This document shows positions 25,521 through 33,492 of a stretch of DNA of 64,000 nucleotides, piece after piece (positions within the stretch are counted from its first letter, which is position 1; each line of letters opens with the position of its first letter). The stretch lies in NCBI RefSeq assembly GCF_029167625.1, contig NZ_CP119145.1, forward strand, positions 2,666,001 to 2,730,000. The letters run 5' to 3'. The notes under the pieces were generated by a model. The model ran no database searches. It was not told where the DNA came from and was given only the letters and a program-made list of their open reading frames with translations. The position numbers and the translations under genes were made by a program. This DNA comes from Streptomyces sp. AM 4-1-1 (GTDB lineage Bacteria; Actinomycetota; Actinomycetes; Streptomycetales; Streptomycetaceae).

Positions 25521-25872
25521 GAAGAACCAAAGCTCTCCCGCAGGCTGGCGAACAGCGCTCGCTCGTGGTCGTCAGCTGGATCAGCGGCCGGAGAGTGGCC
25601 TCCGCAGCGGACGGTCCCGGGAAGTCCTCGGGCAGCGCGTCCACAAGTAGTTCATCCACGGGCTTGGCGAGCCAGTATCCCGGTTGCCTCAGTCGGCCGG
25701 ATAGGCGGAACCCTGCCTTCTCGTACGCGGCGATGCCAGCTCGGTTCGGCTCCAACACCTTCAGCCACACCATGCGCAGGGCAGCAAGATGGAACGCCCA
25801 GTCCAGCGTCAGGCGAGTCGGACGAGTCGGACGAGTCGAGAGAACCGGCAACTGCGCAAACCGAGTACCCAT
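25498..25872 (-). pseudogene. Truncated GNAT N-acetyltransferase
   Basis: Residues 20-88 of this 124-residue frame (25815-25609) read as the C-terminal half of a GNAT acetyltransferase: LTLDWAFHLAALRMVWLKVL, EPNRAGIAAYEKAGFRLSGR and the following QPGYWLAKPVDELLVDALP. The acetyl-CoA-binding N-terminal half is missing and is replaced by 19 unrelated residues. That segment is partly encoded by a 9-base repeat (CGAGTCGGA, 25815-25840). The stop lies within the relic CRISPR repeat. AGGAGG stands 12 bases before the ATG, so a short product might still be made, but it should be catalytically dead. Confidence 0.75.
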
Positions 25873-25893
25873 GTTGCGACAATTCCTCCTGAT

Positions 25894-25912
25894 AGCTGAC
25901 GAGACGTCAGCT
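25894..25912. promoter_or_regulatory. Inverted repeat upstream of XRE regulator
   Basis: AGCTGACG-AGA-CGTCAGCT has perfect 8-base arms. It lies between the GNAT remnant and the XRE gene, 28 bases before the predicted -35. It is a candidate operator for the adjacent regulator. Confidence 0.5.
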
Positions 25913-25939
25913 CCCAGGCCCTGGTTCTGCGGGAGCGGG

Positions 25940-25967
25940 ATGACAGGTAGGGCCGCAGCCGTACGCT
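25940..25967 (+). promoter_or_regulatory. Predicted promoter of XRE regulator
   Basis: ATGACA (25940-25945), a 16-base spacer, then TACGCT (25962-25967). This would give a short leader that still contains GAGGTGATG as ribosome site before ATG 25989. Confidence 0.5.
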
Positions 25968-25988
25968 GGACCTTGAGGTGATGCGGCG

Positions 25989-27230
25989 ATGTCCACAGGG
26001 TTGGCCGACAACGTAAGGCGATTCCGGCGCGCTGCGGGGCTGAGTCAAGAGGGCCTTGCGGAAGAGTCGCGTTTGTCTCTCTCTACCGTGCGGAAAGCCG
26101 AGCAAGGCGGAGAACTCAGTATGGCCTCGCTGGCGGCCCTTGCCCGCGCGCTGGGTGTGTCCACGTCGGACCTGTTCGCCAGCGAGGCACCGAGGCCCAC
26201 CATCGGAGCAGTGGACGAAGCCAACCGGCGGAGCCTGGCGGAGCTGCGACGGGCCCTGATGCCCCCCGTGGGCCTCTCCGCACCTCTGTCGGAGCCTGGG
26301 GAGGCGAGGGAGCCCCGGGCCGTTCTCCAAGGCGTACAGGTCGGCCACGCGCTCTATCAGGCGGATCGCTATACGTCCGTGGCGCGCGCCTTGCCCAGCC
26401 TGTTGCAGTCCTCAGAGGCCGCCGTGGCGATCCTGGAAGGCACGGAGCAACGACAGGCCACGATCGCCCGTGCGCATGCGCTGCTGTTGACCGGCAAGTA
26501 CCTGACTCAGGTCCGTCAGTACGACATGGCTTACTTCGCCTTGGCGGAGGCTATTCGGCTGGCCCGGGAAGCTGGCCAGACTCAATTGGCTGCGACGGGA
26601 GTTGTGGGCATGGGCTGGCTGCTGCTGCGGCAGGACCGCTTCGAGGAGAGTGAACAACTAGCAGCGAAGACAGCGGAAGCCATCGAGCCGAGGATTTCCC
26701 GGGCGACCCCCGCAGAACTGGCCGTGTGGGGCGAACTCTGGTTGCGGGTGGCTGCTGCTGCGCGGCGGAACAACCGGCAAGACGTTGCGGATCACGCCCG
26801 ACGGATGGCTGCCACGGCGGGCGGTGCGCTGGGTCGTGAACATACTGAATTCCCGTTCCACTGGAGCGCTTTCGGTCCGGCAACCGCTAAGGCTAAAACC
26901 ATTGAAGATCTTGCCCTGATTGGGGACTACCGGGGCGTACTCCGGAGGGCCGATGACGGGCCGCTGAGTCCTGAAGCTGCGAAGAACATCGGGCGTTTGA
27001 GTCCGAACAACTGGAACCGCCACAGGCTTGATGTCGCCAGCGCCTATGTCTCGCTGGGGTCCCATCAGGACGCCATGGATGAACTCATTTCCCTGCGGGA
27101 AGCCGCCGACGTCTGGCTGACTCATCAACCTATGGCACGTCGGGTCATGGCGGATATCCTCCGCACCCGCAAGCGCACACTGACAGCGGACATGCGTCAA
27201 ATGGCCGCCCAGCTGGGCATTGCTGGCTAA
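25989..27230 (+). CDS. XRE-family regulator with TPR-like C-terminus
   Basis: 413 residues. The N-terminal Cro/C1 helix-turn-helix (about 8-65) includes GLSQEGLAEESRLSLSTVRK and ALARALGVSTSDLF. The rest (100-410) is helical with TPR-like pairs such as TGKYLTQVRQYDMAYFALAE and GMGWLLLRQDRFEESEQLAA, as in streptomycete regulators that may sense small peptides or proteins. The gene uses more A/T in third positions than its neighbours (CTT, GCT, GTA), hinting at acquisition. It probably governs the small genes downstream; there is no direct proof. It is divergent from the GNAT remnant. Confidence 0.9.
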   Translation: MSTGLADNVRRFRRAAGLSQEGLAEESRLSLSTVRKAEQGGELSMASLAALARALGVSTSDLFASEAPRPTIGAVDEANRRSLAELRRALMPPVGLSAPLSEPGEAREPRAVLQGVQVGHALYQADRYTSVARALPSLLQSSEAAVAILEGTEQRQATIARAHALLLTGKYLTQVRQYDMAYFALAEAIRLAREAGQTQLAATGVVGMGWLLLRQDRFEESEQLAAKTAEAIEPRISRATPAELAVWGELWLRVAAAARRNNRQDVADHARRMAATAGGALGREHTEFPFHWSAFGPATAKAKTIEDLALIGDYRGVLRRADDGPLSPEAAKNIGRLSPNNWNRHRLDVASAYVSLGSHQDAMDELISLREAADVWLTHQPMARRVMADILRTRKRTLTADMRQMAAQLGIAG

Positions 27231-27352
27231 GTACCACGAAGCGAAGTACATAGCGCGGCCCTCGCACCGAACTACGTCGCGTTGTATCTGGGTTGGGCAA
27301 CTGACGACCCGTAGGTTCTCTCCACCAGCAGTACGGCGGAGGGATATTTCAC

Positions 27353-27661
27353 ATGGATGCGAACGGCCGGCCCCGATTGCTTCCGTGGGCCACAGATGAC
27401 GGTAAGGCGTGCCTCCTGGGTGCATCTGAGAAGGATGGGTTCCTGTCCCGTCTCGCTGACGAATTCGACGCCGCCCAGGCAGCCATTGGCGAGGAGTCGC
27501 TGAGCGAGGCCAAGAAGGTACTGGACGACGCCATGTCACCGCATGTGGAAGTGCGGTACGTCGGGCTTCGACTCGCTGAGAGTCCTGCCGGTCTGCTGCG
27601 AATCGCTGAGAGCCGAAGGCTACGCCTGCCCAGCGACGAAGACCCAGATGAAGCGCCATGA
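27353..27661 (+). CDS. Hypothetical small protein
   Basis: 102 residues, acidic and helical, without signal or membrane segment. It begins MDANGRPRLLPWATDDGKAC and ends with a charged tail PSDEDPDEAP. GGAGGG lies nine bases before the ATG, and its TGA overlaps (ATGA) the start of the broken gene that follows, the normal sign of a translated operon gene. It lies 122 bases after the XRE regulator on the same strand. No family is recognised. Confidence 0.7.
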   Translation: MDANGRPRLLPWATDDGKACLLGASEKDGFLSRLADEFDAAQAAIGEESLSEAKKVLDDAMSPHVEVRYVGLRLAESPAGLLRIAESRRLRLPSDEDPDEAP

Positions 27662-27904
27662 GCACCCGGTATTCGCTTTCGCAGACAACACCACCCGTCA
27701 TATGACCGAAGGCGGATTTACCTTCGAGACGTTCTGCGTGGCAACGGATTGCGGTCAGGGCTCCGGTGCCCAGGACAACAGGAAGCCGCGCAAGCCTGGT
27801 ACCTACGCCACACAGGGCTGAATCCCGAGCACGATCTCTTCCGCCCAGTGGACACGGACCACGCGCGCGTCACGGAAGCACAGCCCTCAGCCGGCCACCT
27901 CTGA
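27658..27904 (+). pseudogene. Frameshifted small conserved streptomycete gene
   Basis: Starting at ATG 27658 the frame reads MSTRYS and soon stops. One frame over it continues FAFADNTTRHMTEGGFTFET and then FCVATDCG. After about 27775 the same protein continues in the third frame as QEAAQAWYLRHTGLNPEHDL, ending at the TGA 27902-27904. The pieces run in order like a single protein of about 80 residues, of the kind streptomycetes often encode beside XRE regulators (a DUF7848-like family from memory). Two frameshifts are needed, so it is a pseudogene unless the sequence has errors. Its start overlaps the upstream gene stop. Confidence 0.7.
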
Positions 27905-27948
27905 ACGTCCGCCTCTGTCGAATTCTCGGCGGATGTCGGCAAAGACCA

Positions 27949-27997
27949 CCCGTCCCGGCCGCTCCAACCCCCTGGAAAGGACGATGGCCGGGACGGG
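27949..27997. terminator. Hairpin terminator or attenuator
   Basis: CCCGTCCCGGCC pairs with GGCCGGGACGGG (12 perfect pairs) around a 25-base loop. It lies between the broken small gene and the next gene, 24 bases before the latter's ATG. Confidence 0.6.
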
Positions 27998-28021
27998 CCG
28001 ACCCAACAGGAAGGCACAGCA

Positions 28022-28501
28022 ATGCGAAATGCACGCGCCTTATTGACCCCCGCAGGGTTCGAAGGTGTCGCCGCAACTGTCCTCGACAGCAACCCCGGCA
28101 TGGACCAGCCTACGGCGGAACGGATCGTCGCAGAAGCACTCAAGTTCGTGGACGCCGCAGCGCGGTTCCGCACGGTCAAGATCGCCCCTTCCAAGGTGGT
28201 GGATGAGGGGTGGCACGCGCTGATTCTGCACACGGCGCTCTACGCCAAGCTGTGCGAGGGCCTGGGGCACTTCGTCCACCACTATCCGGAGCGCCCCGAC
28301 CCGGAGCGCTTCGACCAGCACGTCATCACACGCACGCTGGCGACCATCGAACAGGCCGGGTACGACACCGACTCGGAGCTGTGGACGGCCCCCACCAAGT
28401 CCCTGGTAACAGTCGCCGCCCAGTGCCAGCACTGCCCCCCGGGTGGCTGCGGCCCCATCAACCCCGGCAACTGCGCAACCCACGGCGGAGGCGGCGACTA
28501 G
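28022..28501 (+). CDS. Glycine-rich-domain-like protein with TTA codon
   Basis: 159 residues. The central segment VVDEGWHALILHTALYAKLC resembles the Trp-His-X-X-Leu motif of glycine-rich-domain (GRDP-like) proteins found in streptomycetes. The C-terminus is rich in Cys and Gly (CQHCPPGGCGP then GNCATHGGGGD). Function is unknown. AGGAAGG stands before the ATG. Codon 7 is TTA (28040-28042), so translation should need the bldA tRNA and be linked to development. It is followed by another small gene 30 bases on. Confidence 0.78.
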   Translation: MRNARALLTPAGFEGVAATVLDSNPGMDQPTAERIVAEALKFVDAAARFRTVKIAPSKVVDEGWHALILHTALYAKLCEGLGHFVHHYPERPDPERFDQHVITRTLATIEQAGYDTDSELWTAPTKSLVTVAAQCQHCPPGGCGPINPGNCATHGGGGD

Positions 28502-28531
28502 GCTGCGCGGACCGCAACGAAGGGTGAGCAG

Positions 28532-28783
28532 ATGGACGCGGAACAAGCCCGCCAGGTCGACAGAGTGCTGCGACAGGTGGGCATCCCCGGTGTCGTCGCG
28601 CCAGAGGACCCGGAGAACCTGACAGGCCTGTGGCGCGTGTACGACCAGGCCGACCCCGCGACCCGCAGGGACATCACCGCTGATGTAGTGGCGGCCCTGG
28701 CGGCGGAGTTTGAGCCGCCCACGCCCAGACGGCACAGCGGGCCGACCCGGGGGTTCGTACTGCCGCCGAAGAAGGACGAGTAG
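28532..28783 (+). CDS. Hypothetical small protein
   Basis: 83 residues, MDAEQARQVDRVLRQVGIPG onward, ending GFVLPPKKDE. No signal peptide, membrane helix or recognised domain. AAGGGTGAG precedes the ATG and a strong terminator follows the stop, so it is probably the last gene of the transcript that includes the gene at 28022. Confidence 0.7.
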   Translation: MDAEQARQVDRVLRQVGIPGVVAPEDPENLTGLWRVYDQADPATRRDITADVVAALAAEFEPPTPRRHSGPTRGFVLPPKKDE

Positions 28784-28797
28784 CACCCGCATACCGG

Positions 28798-28836
28798 CCC
28801 CGGCCAGCGTTCCCACTCGGACGCTGGCCGGGGTTT
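28798..28836 (+). terminator. Rho-independent terminator
   Basis: CCCCGGCCAGCGT pairs perfectly with ACGCTGGCCGGGG (13 pairs) and is followed directly by TTT. This is the most classical terminator in the window. It ends the small-gene cluster. Confidence 0.9.
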
Positions 28837-28872
28837 CTGCATGTCCGGGCCCGTGGCGTACCTCGCTGGAAG

Positions 28873-29364
28873 TCGTAAGTGTTCGGACACGGCATCAAGG
28901 ACCATCTGCTCTCCTTCACCCTCATCTCGACCGGCGGTGCGGTGGTCGGTCTCGCCGCAGCAGCCTTCGTACCCTTCCCTGCGGCCGGGGCATGGCCTTA
29001 CCTGGGGTGCCCAGCCGTACTGCACGGCTCGTCCCTGGGCTACATCGCCTGGCTGATGATCCTGGAAGGACTCACCATCCCGGTGTACGCGCTGTACCGC
29101 CGCCGTGGCCGGCTCCTCACCGAGCTTCGTCCGTTCGCGGTACGCGGGTTGGCCGGCGGAGCGATGTCCGTGGTGGCGTACGGGCTGGTCCTGTGGGCCC
29201 AGACGAGGGCGCCGCTGGCTCCGATCGCCGCCCTGCGCGAGTCGTCGATCATCGTGGGAGCGGTGATCGGGACCGTGTTCTTCAAGGAGCGTTTCGGGGC
29301 GCCGAGGCTCGCGGCGGCGGGTCTGATGGTGATCGGCATCGGCCTGATGCTGCACACCGACTGA
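28873..29364 (+). pseudogene. EamA/DMT transporter, N-truncated with internal deletion
   Basis: The readable frame begins FGHGIKDHLLSFTLISTGGA, which normally lies after the first helix of a drug/metabolite (EamA) transporter. It runs to PYLGCPAVLHG and then jumps straight to SSLGYIAWLMILEGLTIPVY, a segment normally about 100 residues later, and ends normally with GVMVIG-type helices and the segment KERFGAPRLAAAG. So the start and the middle of the usual ten-helix protein are missing. Only about five helices remain, and transport is unlikely. It marks the right edge of the accessory island. Confidence 0.75.
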
Positions 29365-29381
29365 ACCACCCGCCAAACTCC

Positions 29382-29406
29382 CCCGGCCCGGCCCGGCCCG
29401 GCCCGG
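29382..29406. repeat. CCCGG pentanucleotide microsatellite
   Basis: Five tandem CCCGG copies follow the transporter remnant. The last copies overlap the small hairpin GGCCTG-GTCG-CAGGCC (29405-29420), which may end transcription between the convergent genes. Confidence 0.8.
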
Positions 29407-29428
29407 CCTGGTCGCAGGCCCGGCCGCC

Positions 29429-30388
29429 TCACCCCAGCGTCCGCACCGGCCTCCCCGCCAGGAAGGCGGCGATGTCCTCCACGGCCTGGGTGAAGTAGCC
29501 GCGGTAGTTGCGCTCGGTCACATAGCCGAGGTGCGGGGTGGCCAGCAGGTTCGGCAACGAACGGAACTCGTCGTCGGCCGGCAGTGGTTCGTGCTCGAAC
29601 ACGTCCAGTCCGGCGCCCGCGATCCATCCCCCGCGCAGGGCGTCGGCGAGTGCCGTCCGGTCGACGATCGCCGCCCGCGAGGTGTTGACGAGATACGCCG
29701 AGGGCCGCATCCGCTTCAGCTCGTCGGCGCCGAGCAGTCCGCGCGTACGGTCACCGAGCACGAGGTGGACCGAGACGAAGTCACTGGTCTCCAGCAACTC
29801 CTCCTTGCTGCCCGCGAGTCGGACGCCCACCGCGTCGGCGCGCTCGGCGGTGAGGTTTTGGCTCCATGCGGTGACCTCCATGCCGAACGCCTGACCGACC
29901 CGCGCGACCCTCGTCCCGATCTTGCCCAGTCCGAGCAACCCCAGCCGGTTGCCGTGCAGATCGGTGCCGAGCGTGCTCTGCCAGGGCCCGCCCGCCCGCA
30001 GCGCCCCGCTCTCCTCCCCGATCCGCCGGGCCAGGCCCAGGATCAGCGCCCAGGTCAACTCGACCGCCGGCTCGGAACCGCTGGCGGTCCCGCACACCGT
30101 GATTCCGCGCCGCGCCGCGGCCCCGAGATCGATGGACGCGTTGCGCATCCCGGTGGTGACCAGCAGCCGAAGCCTCGGCAACCGGTCGAGGACCCGCTCG
30201 GTGAAGGGCGTACGCTCCCGCATCGCGACGACGATCTCACAGCCCTCGATCGCGGCGACCAACTCGTCCTCCGTCGCGAAGTGCCGCCGGAACGCCGTCA
30301 CTTCGACCTCACTCCCGACGGATGACCAGTCGGCGACGGAGAGCGCGACCTCCTGGTAGTCGTCGAGCACGGCACAGCGCAACGTCAT
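29429..30388 (-). CDS. D-2-hydroxyacid dehydrogenase family protein
   Basis: 319 residues. An NAD(P)-dependent oxidoreductase of the phosphoglycerate-dehydrogenase type. The nucleotide-binding motif GLLGLGKIGTRVA lies mid-protein. Catalytic-region segments include LVNTSRAAIVD, GAGLDVFEHEPLP and LATPHLGYVTERN (His in the last). Substrate cannot be told; there are no serA-type regulatory domains. ATG 30388 with GGGGGA before it is chosen over the upstream in-frame ATG at 30427. It is 93 bases downstream of the SDR gene on the same strand, so possibly co-transcribed. Confidence 0.9.
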   Translation of the reverse strand: MTLRCAVLDDYQEVALSVADWSSVGSEVEVTAFRRHFATEDELVAAIEGCEIVVAMRERTPFTERVLDRLPRLRLLVTTGMRNASIDLGAAARRGITVCGTASGSEPAVELTWALILGLARRIGEESGALRAGGPWQSTLGTDLHGNRLGLLGLGKIGTRVARVGQAFGMEVTAWSQNLTAERADAVGVRLAGSKEELLETSDFVSVHLVLGDRTRGLLGADELKRMRPSAYLVNTSRAAIVDRTALADALRGGWIAGAGLDVFEHEPLPADDEFRSLPNLLATPHLGYVTERNYRGYFTQAVEDIAAFLAGRPVRTLG

Positions 30389-30481
30389 CGTGGGTCCCCC
30401 ACCGGCCTCGGGTACACGTCCTGCCACGCAGCTTAGAAGACGATCAGGCCGACGTGCCGACGGCCGGGGCGGGCGGGCCTC

Positions 30482-31276
30482 CTACTCCCCCTGGATCGCC
30501 TGCCGGAACCCCTGGTTGACGGCCAGCAGACCACCGTCGACACGCAGGGTCGTACCGGTGATCCAGGCCGCGTCCGCGGAGGCCAGGAAGGTCACCGCCG
30601 AGGCGATGTCGTCCGGTGCGCCGACGCGGCCCAGCGGGTAGAGGCGGCTCACCCGGTCCAGTTCCGCGTCGCGGCCCGCCCAGGCGTCCGTGCGGACCGT
30701 GCCGGGGACGACCAGGTTGACGCGGACACCGCGCGGACCCGCGTGGCCGGCCAGGGTGCGGGTCAGGGAGGCGAGGCCCGCCTTGGCGGCGCTGTAACTG
30801 TGATTGCCGTAGTCCTGTTCGCCGTTGACCGAGCCGATGCTGACGATCGCACCCCGGCCCGACGCGATCAGATGCGGTAGCGCGGCGCGGGCGCAGCGGT
30901 ACGGACCGGAGAGGGAGACGTCCAGGTCGCGCTCCCAGCCCTCGTCCGGCTCGTCCTCGAAGAGGGTGGTGTCGGGGGTGCAGGAGTACGCGTTGTTGAC
31001 GAGGACGTCGAGCGAGCCGAAGACGCGCACCGCGTGTGCCACGGCTGCCTCGACCGCCGTCCGGTCGGCCACGTCGCACGGCACCGAGTCGGCCGTGCCG
31101 CCCGTCTTCCGTATCTCCGCCGCCGTGTCCGCCGCGCGTTCACCGTCCAGGTCGGTGACGAGGACACGGGCGCCCTCGGCGGCGAACCGGCGGGCGGTGG
31201 CCGCGCCGATACCGCGCGCGGCGCCCGTGACGAGTACGCCGTATCCGTCGAAACGTGAACCTGTGATGGGTGTCAT
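30482..31276 (-). CDS. Short-chain dehydrogenase/reductase
   Basis: 264 residues. Classical SDR: cofactor motif TGAARGIG near residue 17, NNAY in place of the usual NNAG, catalytic Ser in IVSIGSVNGEQ, and YSAAK with Tyr and Lys. The TDLDGE segment after the second strand suggests NAD(H). Substrate unknown. Its ATG overlaps the stop of the serine hydrolase gene upstream (ATGA), so the two are coupled. Confidence 0.92.
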   Translation of the reverse strand: MTPITGSRFDGYGVLVTGAARGIGAATARRFAAEGARVLVTDLDGERAADTAAEIRKTGGTADSVPCDVADRTAVEAAVAHAVRVFGSLDVLVNNAYSCTPDTTLFEDEPDEGWERDLDVSLSGPYRCARAALPHLIASGRGAIVSIGSVNGEQDYGNHSYSAAKAGLASLTRTLAGHAGPRGVRVNLVVPGTVRTDAWAGRDAELDRVSRLYPLGRVGAPDDIASAVTFLASADAAWITGTTLRVDGGLLAVNQGFRQAIQGE

Positions 31277-32457
31277 GCCGTTGACCGTACTGCTCTGACC
31301 AGGGCCTGCGCACGGGGATCGGCGGTGACGCCCTTCTGGAGGCCGTTGGTCACGTAGCCGAACGCGATGCCCGATTCAGGGTCGGCGAATCCGAGTGAGC
31401 CGCCGCGCCCCGGATGGCCGAAGGAGCCGGGGGCGAGGAGCGGGGCCGCCGGTCCGTGCAGCATGTAGCCGAGGCCGAAGCGGGTGTTGACGACGAGGAC
31501 CCGGTCCGGGCCCGCCGACTCCTCGGTACGGGCCAGGGTGAGGGTGGCCGGGGCGAACAGCCGGTGGCCGTCGACCTCGCCGATCATCGCCGCGTAGCAG
31601 CGGGCGAGCGCGCGGGCGGTCGCGATGCCGTTGGACGCGGGGAGTTCGGCGGCCCGGTAGCCGGGCGCGTTCTCGTCGGGGAACGGGTCGATGGCCCCGA
31701 AGGCGCGGCTGGTGAGGGAGTCGGGGTCGCTGTAGGCGTCGGTGACCGCGCGTTTGGGACGCATCCGCAGGGCGCCGCTGTGCACGGCGGCGGGTGGTTC
31801 GGCCGGTCCGATCCGGCCGATCCGGTGCGCCTCGTGCTCGGGGAGCCCGAACCAGAAGTCCAGGCCGAGCGGGCGGGCGATCTCCTCGGCGATCCAGCGG
31901 CCGATGGTCCGGCCGGTGACGCGGCGGACGAGTTCACCGACGAGCCAGCTGTACGTCTGGGCGTGGTAGCCGTGGTCGGTGCCGGGCTCCCACTGCGGCG
32001 CCTGCGCGGCGACCGCCCGGGGCCCGGACACCCCGTCGGCGGCCTCTCCCGGGGTGAGCGGCCGGTCGAGCGCGGGCACCGCGGCCCGGTGCGCCAGGAG
32101 GTGGCGTACCAGGACGCGTTCCTTGCCCGCCGCCTTGAACTCCGGCCAGTACGTGCCGACCGGGGCGGCCAGGTCGACCTGGCCGCGCTGGTGCAGCAGC
32201 AGCGGTACGGCGGCGGCGATGCCCTTGCCCGCCGAGCGGACGATCTGCACGGTGTCGACGGCCCACGGTTCGACGCCGTCGACGTCCCGGGTACCGGCCC
32301 ACAGATCGACGACCTTGTGCCCGTGGCGGTAGACGGTGACCGCCGCGCCGCGTTCACCGTGGTGCTCGAAGTTACGGACGAAAGCGTCCGCGACCGGCTC
32401 GAATCCGGCCGCGACCGTGCCCCGTACATCCACGCCTGTTCCCGCGCTCGCGCTCAT
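31273..32457 (-). CDS. Beta-lactamase-fold serine hydrolase
   Basis: About 394 residues. Class C beta-lactamase/esterase (LACTB, EstB) fold. The Ser-X-X-Lys motif is VRSAGKG near residue 80, the Tyr motif is AQTYSWLVGEL, and near the end GHPGRGGSLGFADP replaces the KTG box. No signal peptide is seen, so it is probably a cytoplasmic esterase rather than a beta-lactamase. The start is uncertain: GGAGGG abuts ATG 32457, and another in-frame ATG lies at 32472. It forms a two-gene unit with the SDR. Confidence 0.87.
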   Translation of the reverse strand: MSASAGTGVDVRGTVAAGFEPVADAFVRNFEHHGERGAAVTVYRHGHKVVDLWAGTRDVDGVEPWAVDTVQIVRSAGKGIAAAVPLLLHQRGQVDLAAPVGTYWPEFKAAGKERVLVRHLLAHRAAVPALDRPLTPGEAADGVSGPRAVAAQAPQWEPGTDHGYHAQTYSWLVGELVRRVTGRTIGRWIAEEIARPLGLDFWFGLPEHEAHRIGRIGPAEPPAAVHSGALRMRPKRAVTDAYSDPDSLTSRAFGAIDPFPDENAPGYRAAELPASNGIATARALARCYAAMIGEVDGHRLFAPATLTLARTEESAGPDRVLVVNTRFGLGYMLHGPAAPLLAPGSFGHPGRGGSLGFADPESGIAFGYVTNGLQKGVTADPRAQALVRAVRSTA

Positions 32458-32589
32458 CCCTCCATGGTGCATCGCCCGGCGGGCGGACCGTGCCACGGGG
32501 GTTGCCACCGGGCGCCGGTCGGGCGTTCCGGCCCAGGGCCCGCCCGGGTACGGAGGCTCAGCGGAACGGGCACTCGAAGGCGTGGTCGC

Positions 32590-33492
32590 TCAGACGCCCG
32601 GCGTGACGGAGCCCGGGTCGAATCCGAACGGCAGTTCAAGGCGGTGGGCGCGCATCAGTTCCTCGTCGCAGAGCAGGTCCTGCGTACGGTTGTCGGCGGC
32701 GATCACCCCGTCGCTGAGCACGACGGCTCGCGGGCACAGCTCCAGGGCGTACGGCAGGTCGTGCGTCACCATCAGCACCGTGACGTCCAACGACCGCAGG
32801 ATGTCGGCGAGTTCGCGGCGTGACGCGGGGTCGAGGTTGGACGACGGCTCGTCCAGGACCAGGATCTCCGGTTCCATGGCGAGGACGGTCGCGACGGCGA
32901 CCCGGCGGCGCTGGCCGAACGAGAGGTGGTGCGGCGGCCGGTCCGCGTATTCCTCCATGCCGACGCGCCGCAGCGCGGTGACGACCCGTTCCTCCAGCTC
33001 GGGGCCACGCATTCCGGCGGCGGCCGGGCCGAAGGCGACGTCCTCGCGGACGGTCGGCATGAACAGCTGGTCGTCCGGGTCCTGGAAGACGATGCCGACG
33101 CGGCGGCGGATCTCGGCGAGGTTGCGCTTCTCGACGGGCAGCCCGGCGACCCGGACGGTTCCCGCGCCCGCGTCGAGGATGCCGTTGAGGTGGAGGACGA
33201 GGGTGGTCTTGCCCGCCCCGTTCGGCCCCAGCACCGCGACGCGTTCGCCGCGTCCGACGGTCAGGTCGACCCCGAACAGGGCCTGGTGGCCGTCCGGGTA
33301 GGCGTAGGCGAGGCCGCTCACTTCGAGCGACGGCGGCGGGGAGGGTTCGGCGGGGGTGGTGGGTCCGGCGGACGAGGCGGAAGAGGCGGAAGTGGTGGGT
33401 CCGGCGGGCGCGGGCCGGCCTGCGGGCGCGGCGGCGGCGACCGGGGGTACGGAAGGGACCGAGGGGACGGGAGACACGGACGGCGGGGTCAT
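32590..33492 (-). CDS. cbiO: Cobalt/nickel ECF transporter ATPase
   Basis: 300 residues. ATP-binding subunit of an energy-coupling-factor metal transporter. A low-complexity Pro/Ser/Ala N-terminus of about 55 residues precedes the domain starting LEVSGLAYAYPDG. Walker A GPNGAGKTTL, signature LSFGQRRRVAVA, Walker B ILVLDEPSSNLD and switch His in VTHDLP are intact. ATG 33492 overlaps the cbiQ stop (ATGA), so this start is preferred within a much longer open frame. Last gene of cbiMN-cbiQ-cbiO. Confidence 0.94.
   Translation of the reverse strand: MTPPSVSPVPSVPSVPPVAAAAPAGRPAPAGPTTSASSASSAGPTTPAEPSPPPSLEVSGLAYAYPDGHQALFGVDLTVGRGERVAVLGPNGAGKTTLVLHLNGILDAGAGTVRVAGLPVEKRNLAEIRRRVGIVFQDPDDQLFMPTVREDVAFGPAAAGMRGPELEERVVTALRRVGMEEYADRPPHHLSFGQRRRVAVATVLAMEPEILVLDEPSSNLDPASRRELADILRSLDVTVLMVTHDLPYALELCPRAVVLSDGVIAADNRTQDLLCDEELMRAHRLELPFGFDPGSVTPGV

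Noticed and set aside
27543..27821. A 92-codon frame as an independent gene
   Set aside because: Its first half overlaps the better supported gene at 27353-27661; only the part after 27665 is protein-like and it belongs to the frameshifted gene at 27658-27904.
24948..29406. Cas genes near the CRISPR array
   Set aside because: All frames on both sides were read; none resembles cas1, cas2, cas3 or Cascade subunits.
31273..32457. Secreted antibiotic-resistance beta-lactamase
   Set aside because: It has the Ser-X-X-Lys fold motif but no signal peptide and no KTG box, and is coupled to an SDR gene; an esterase is more likely.
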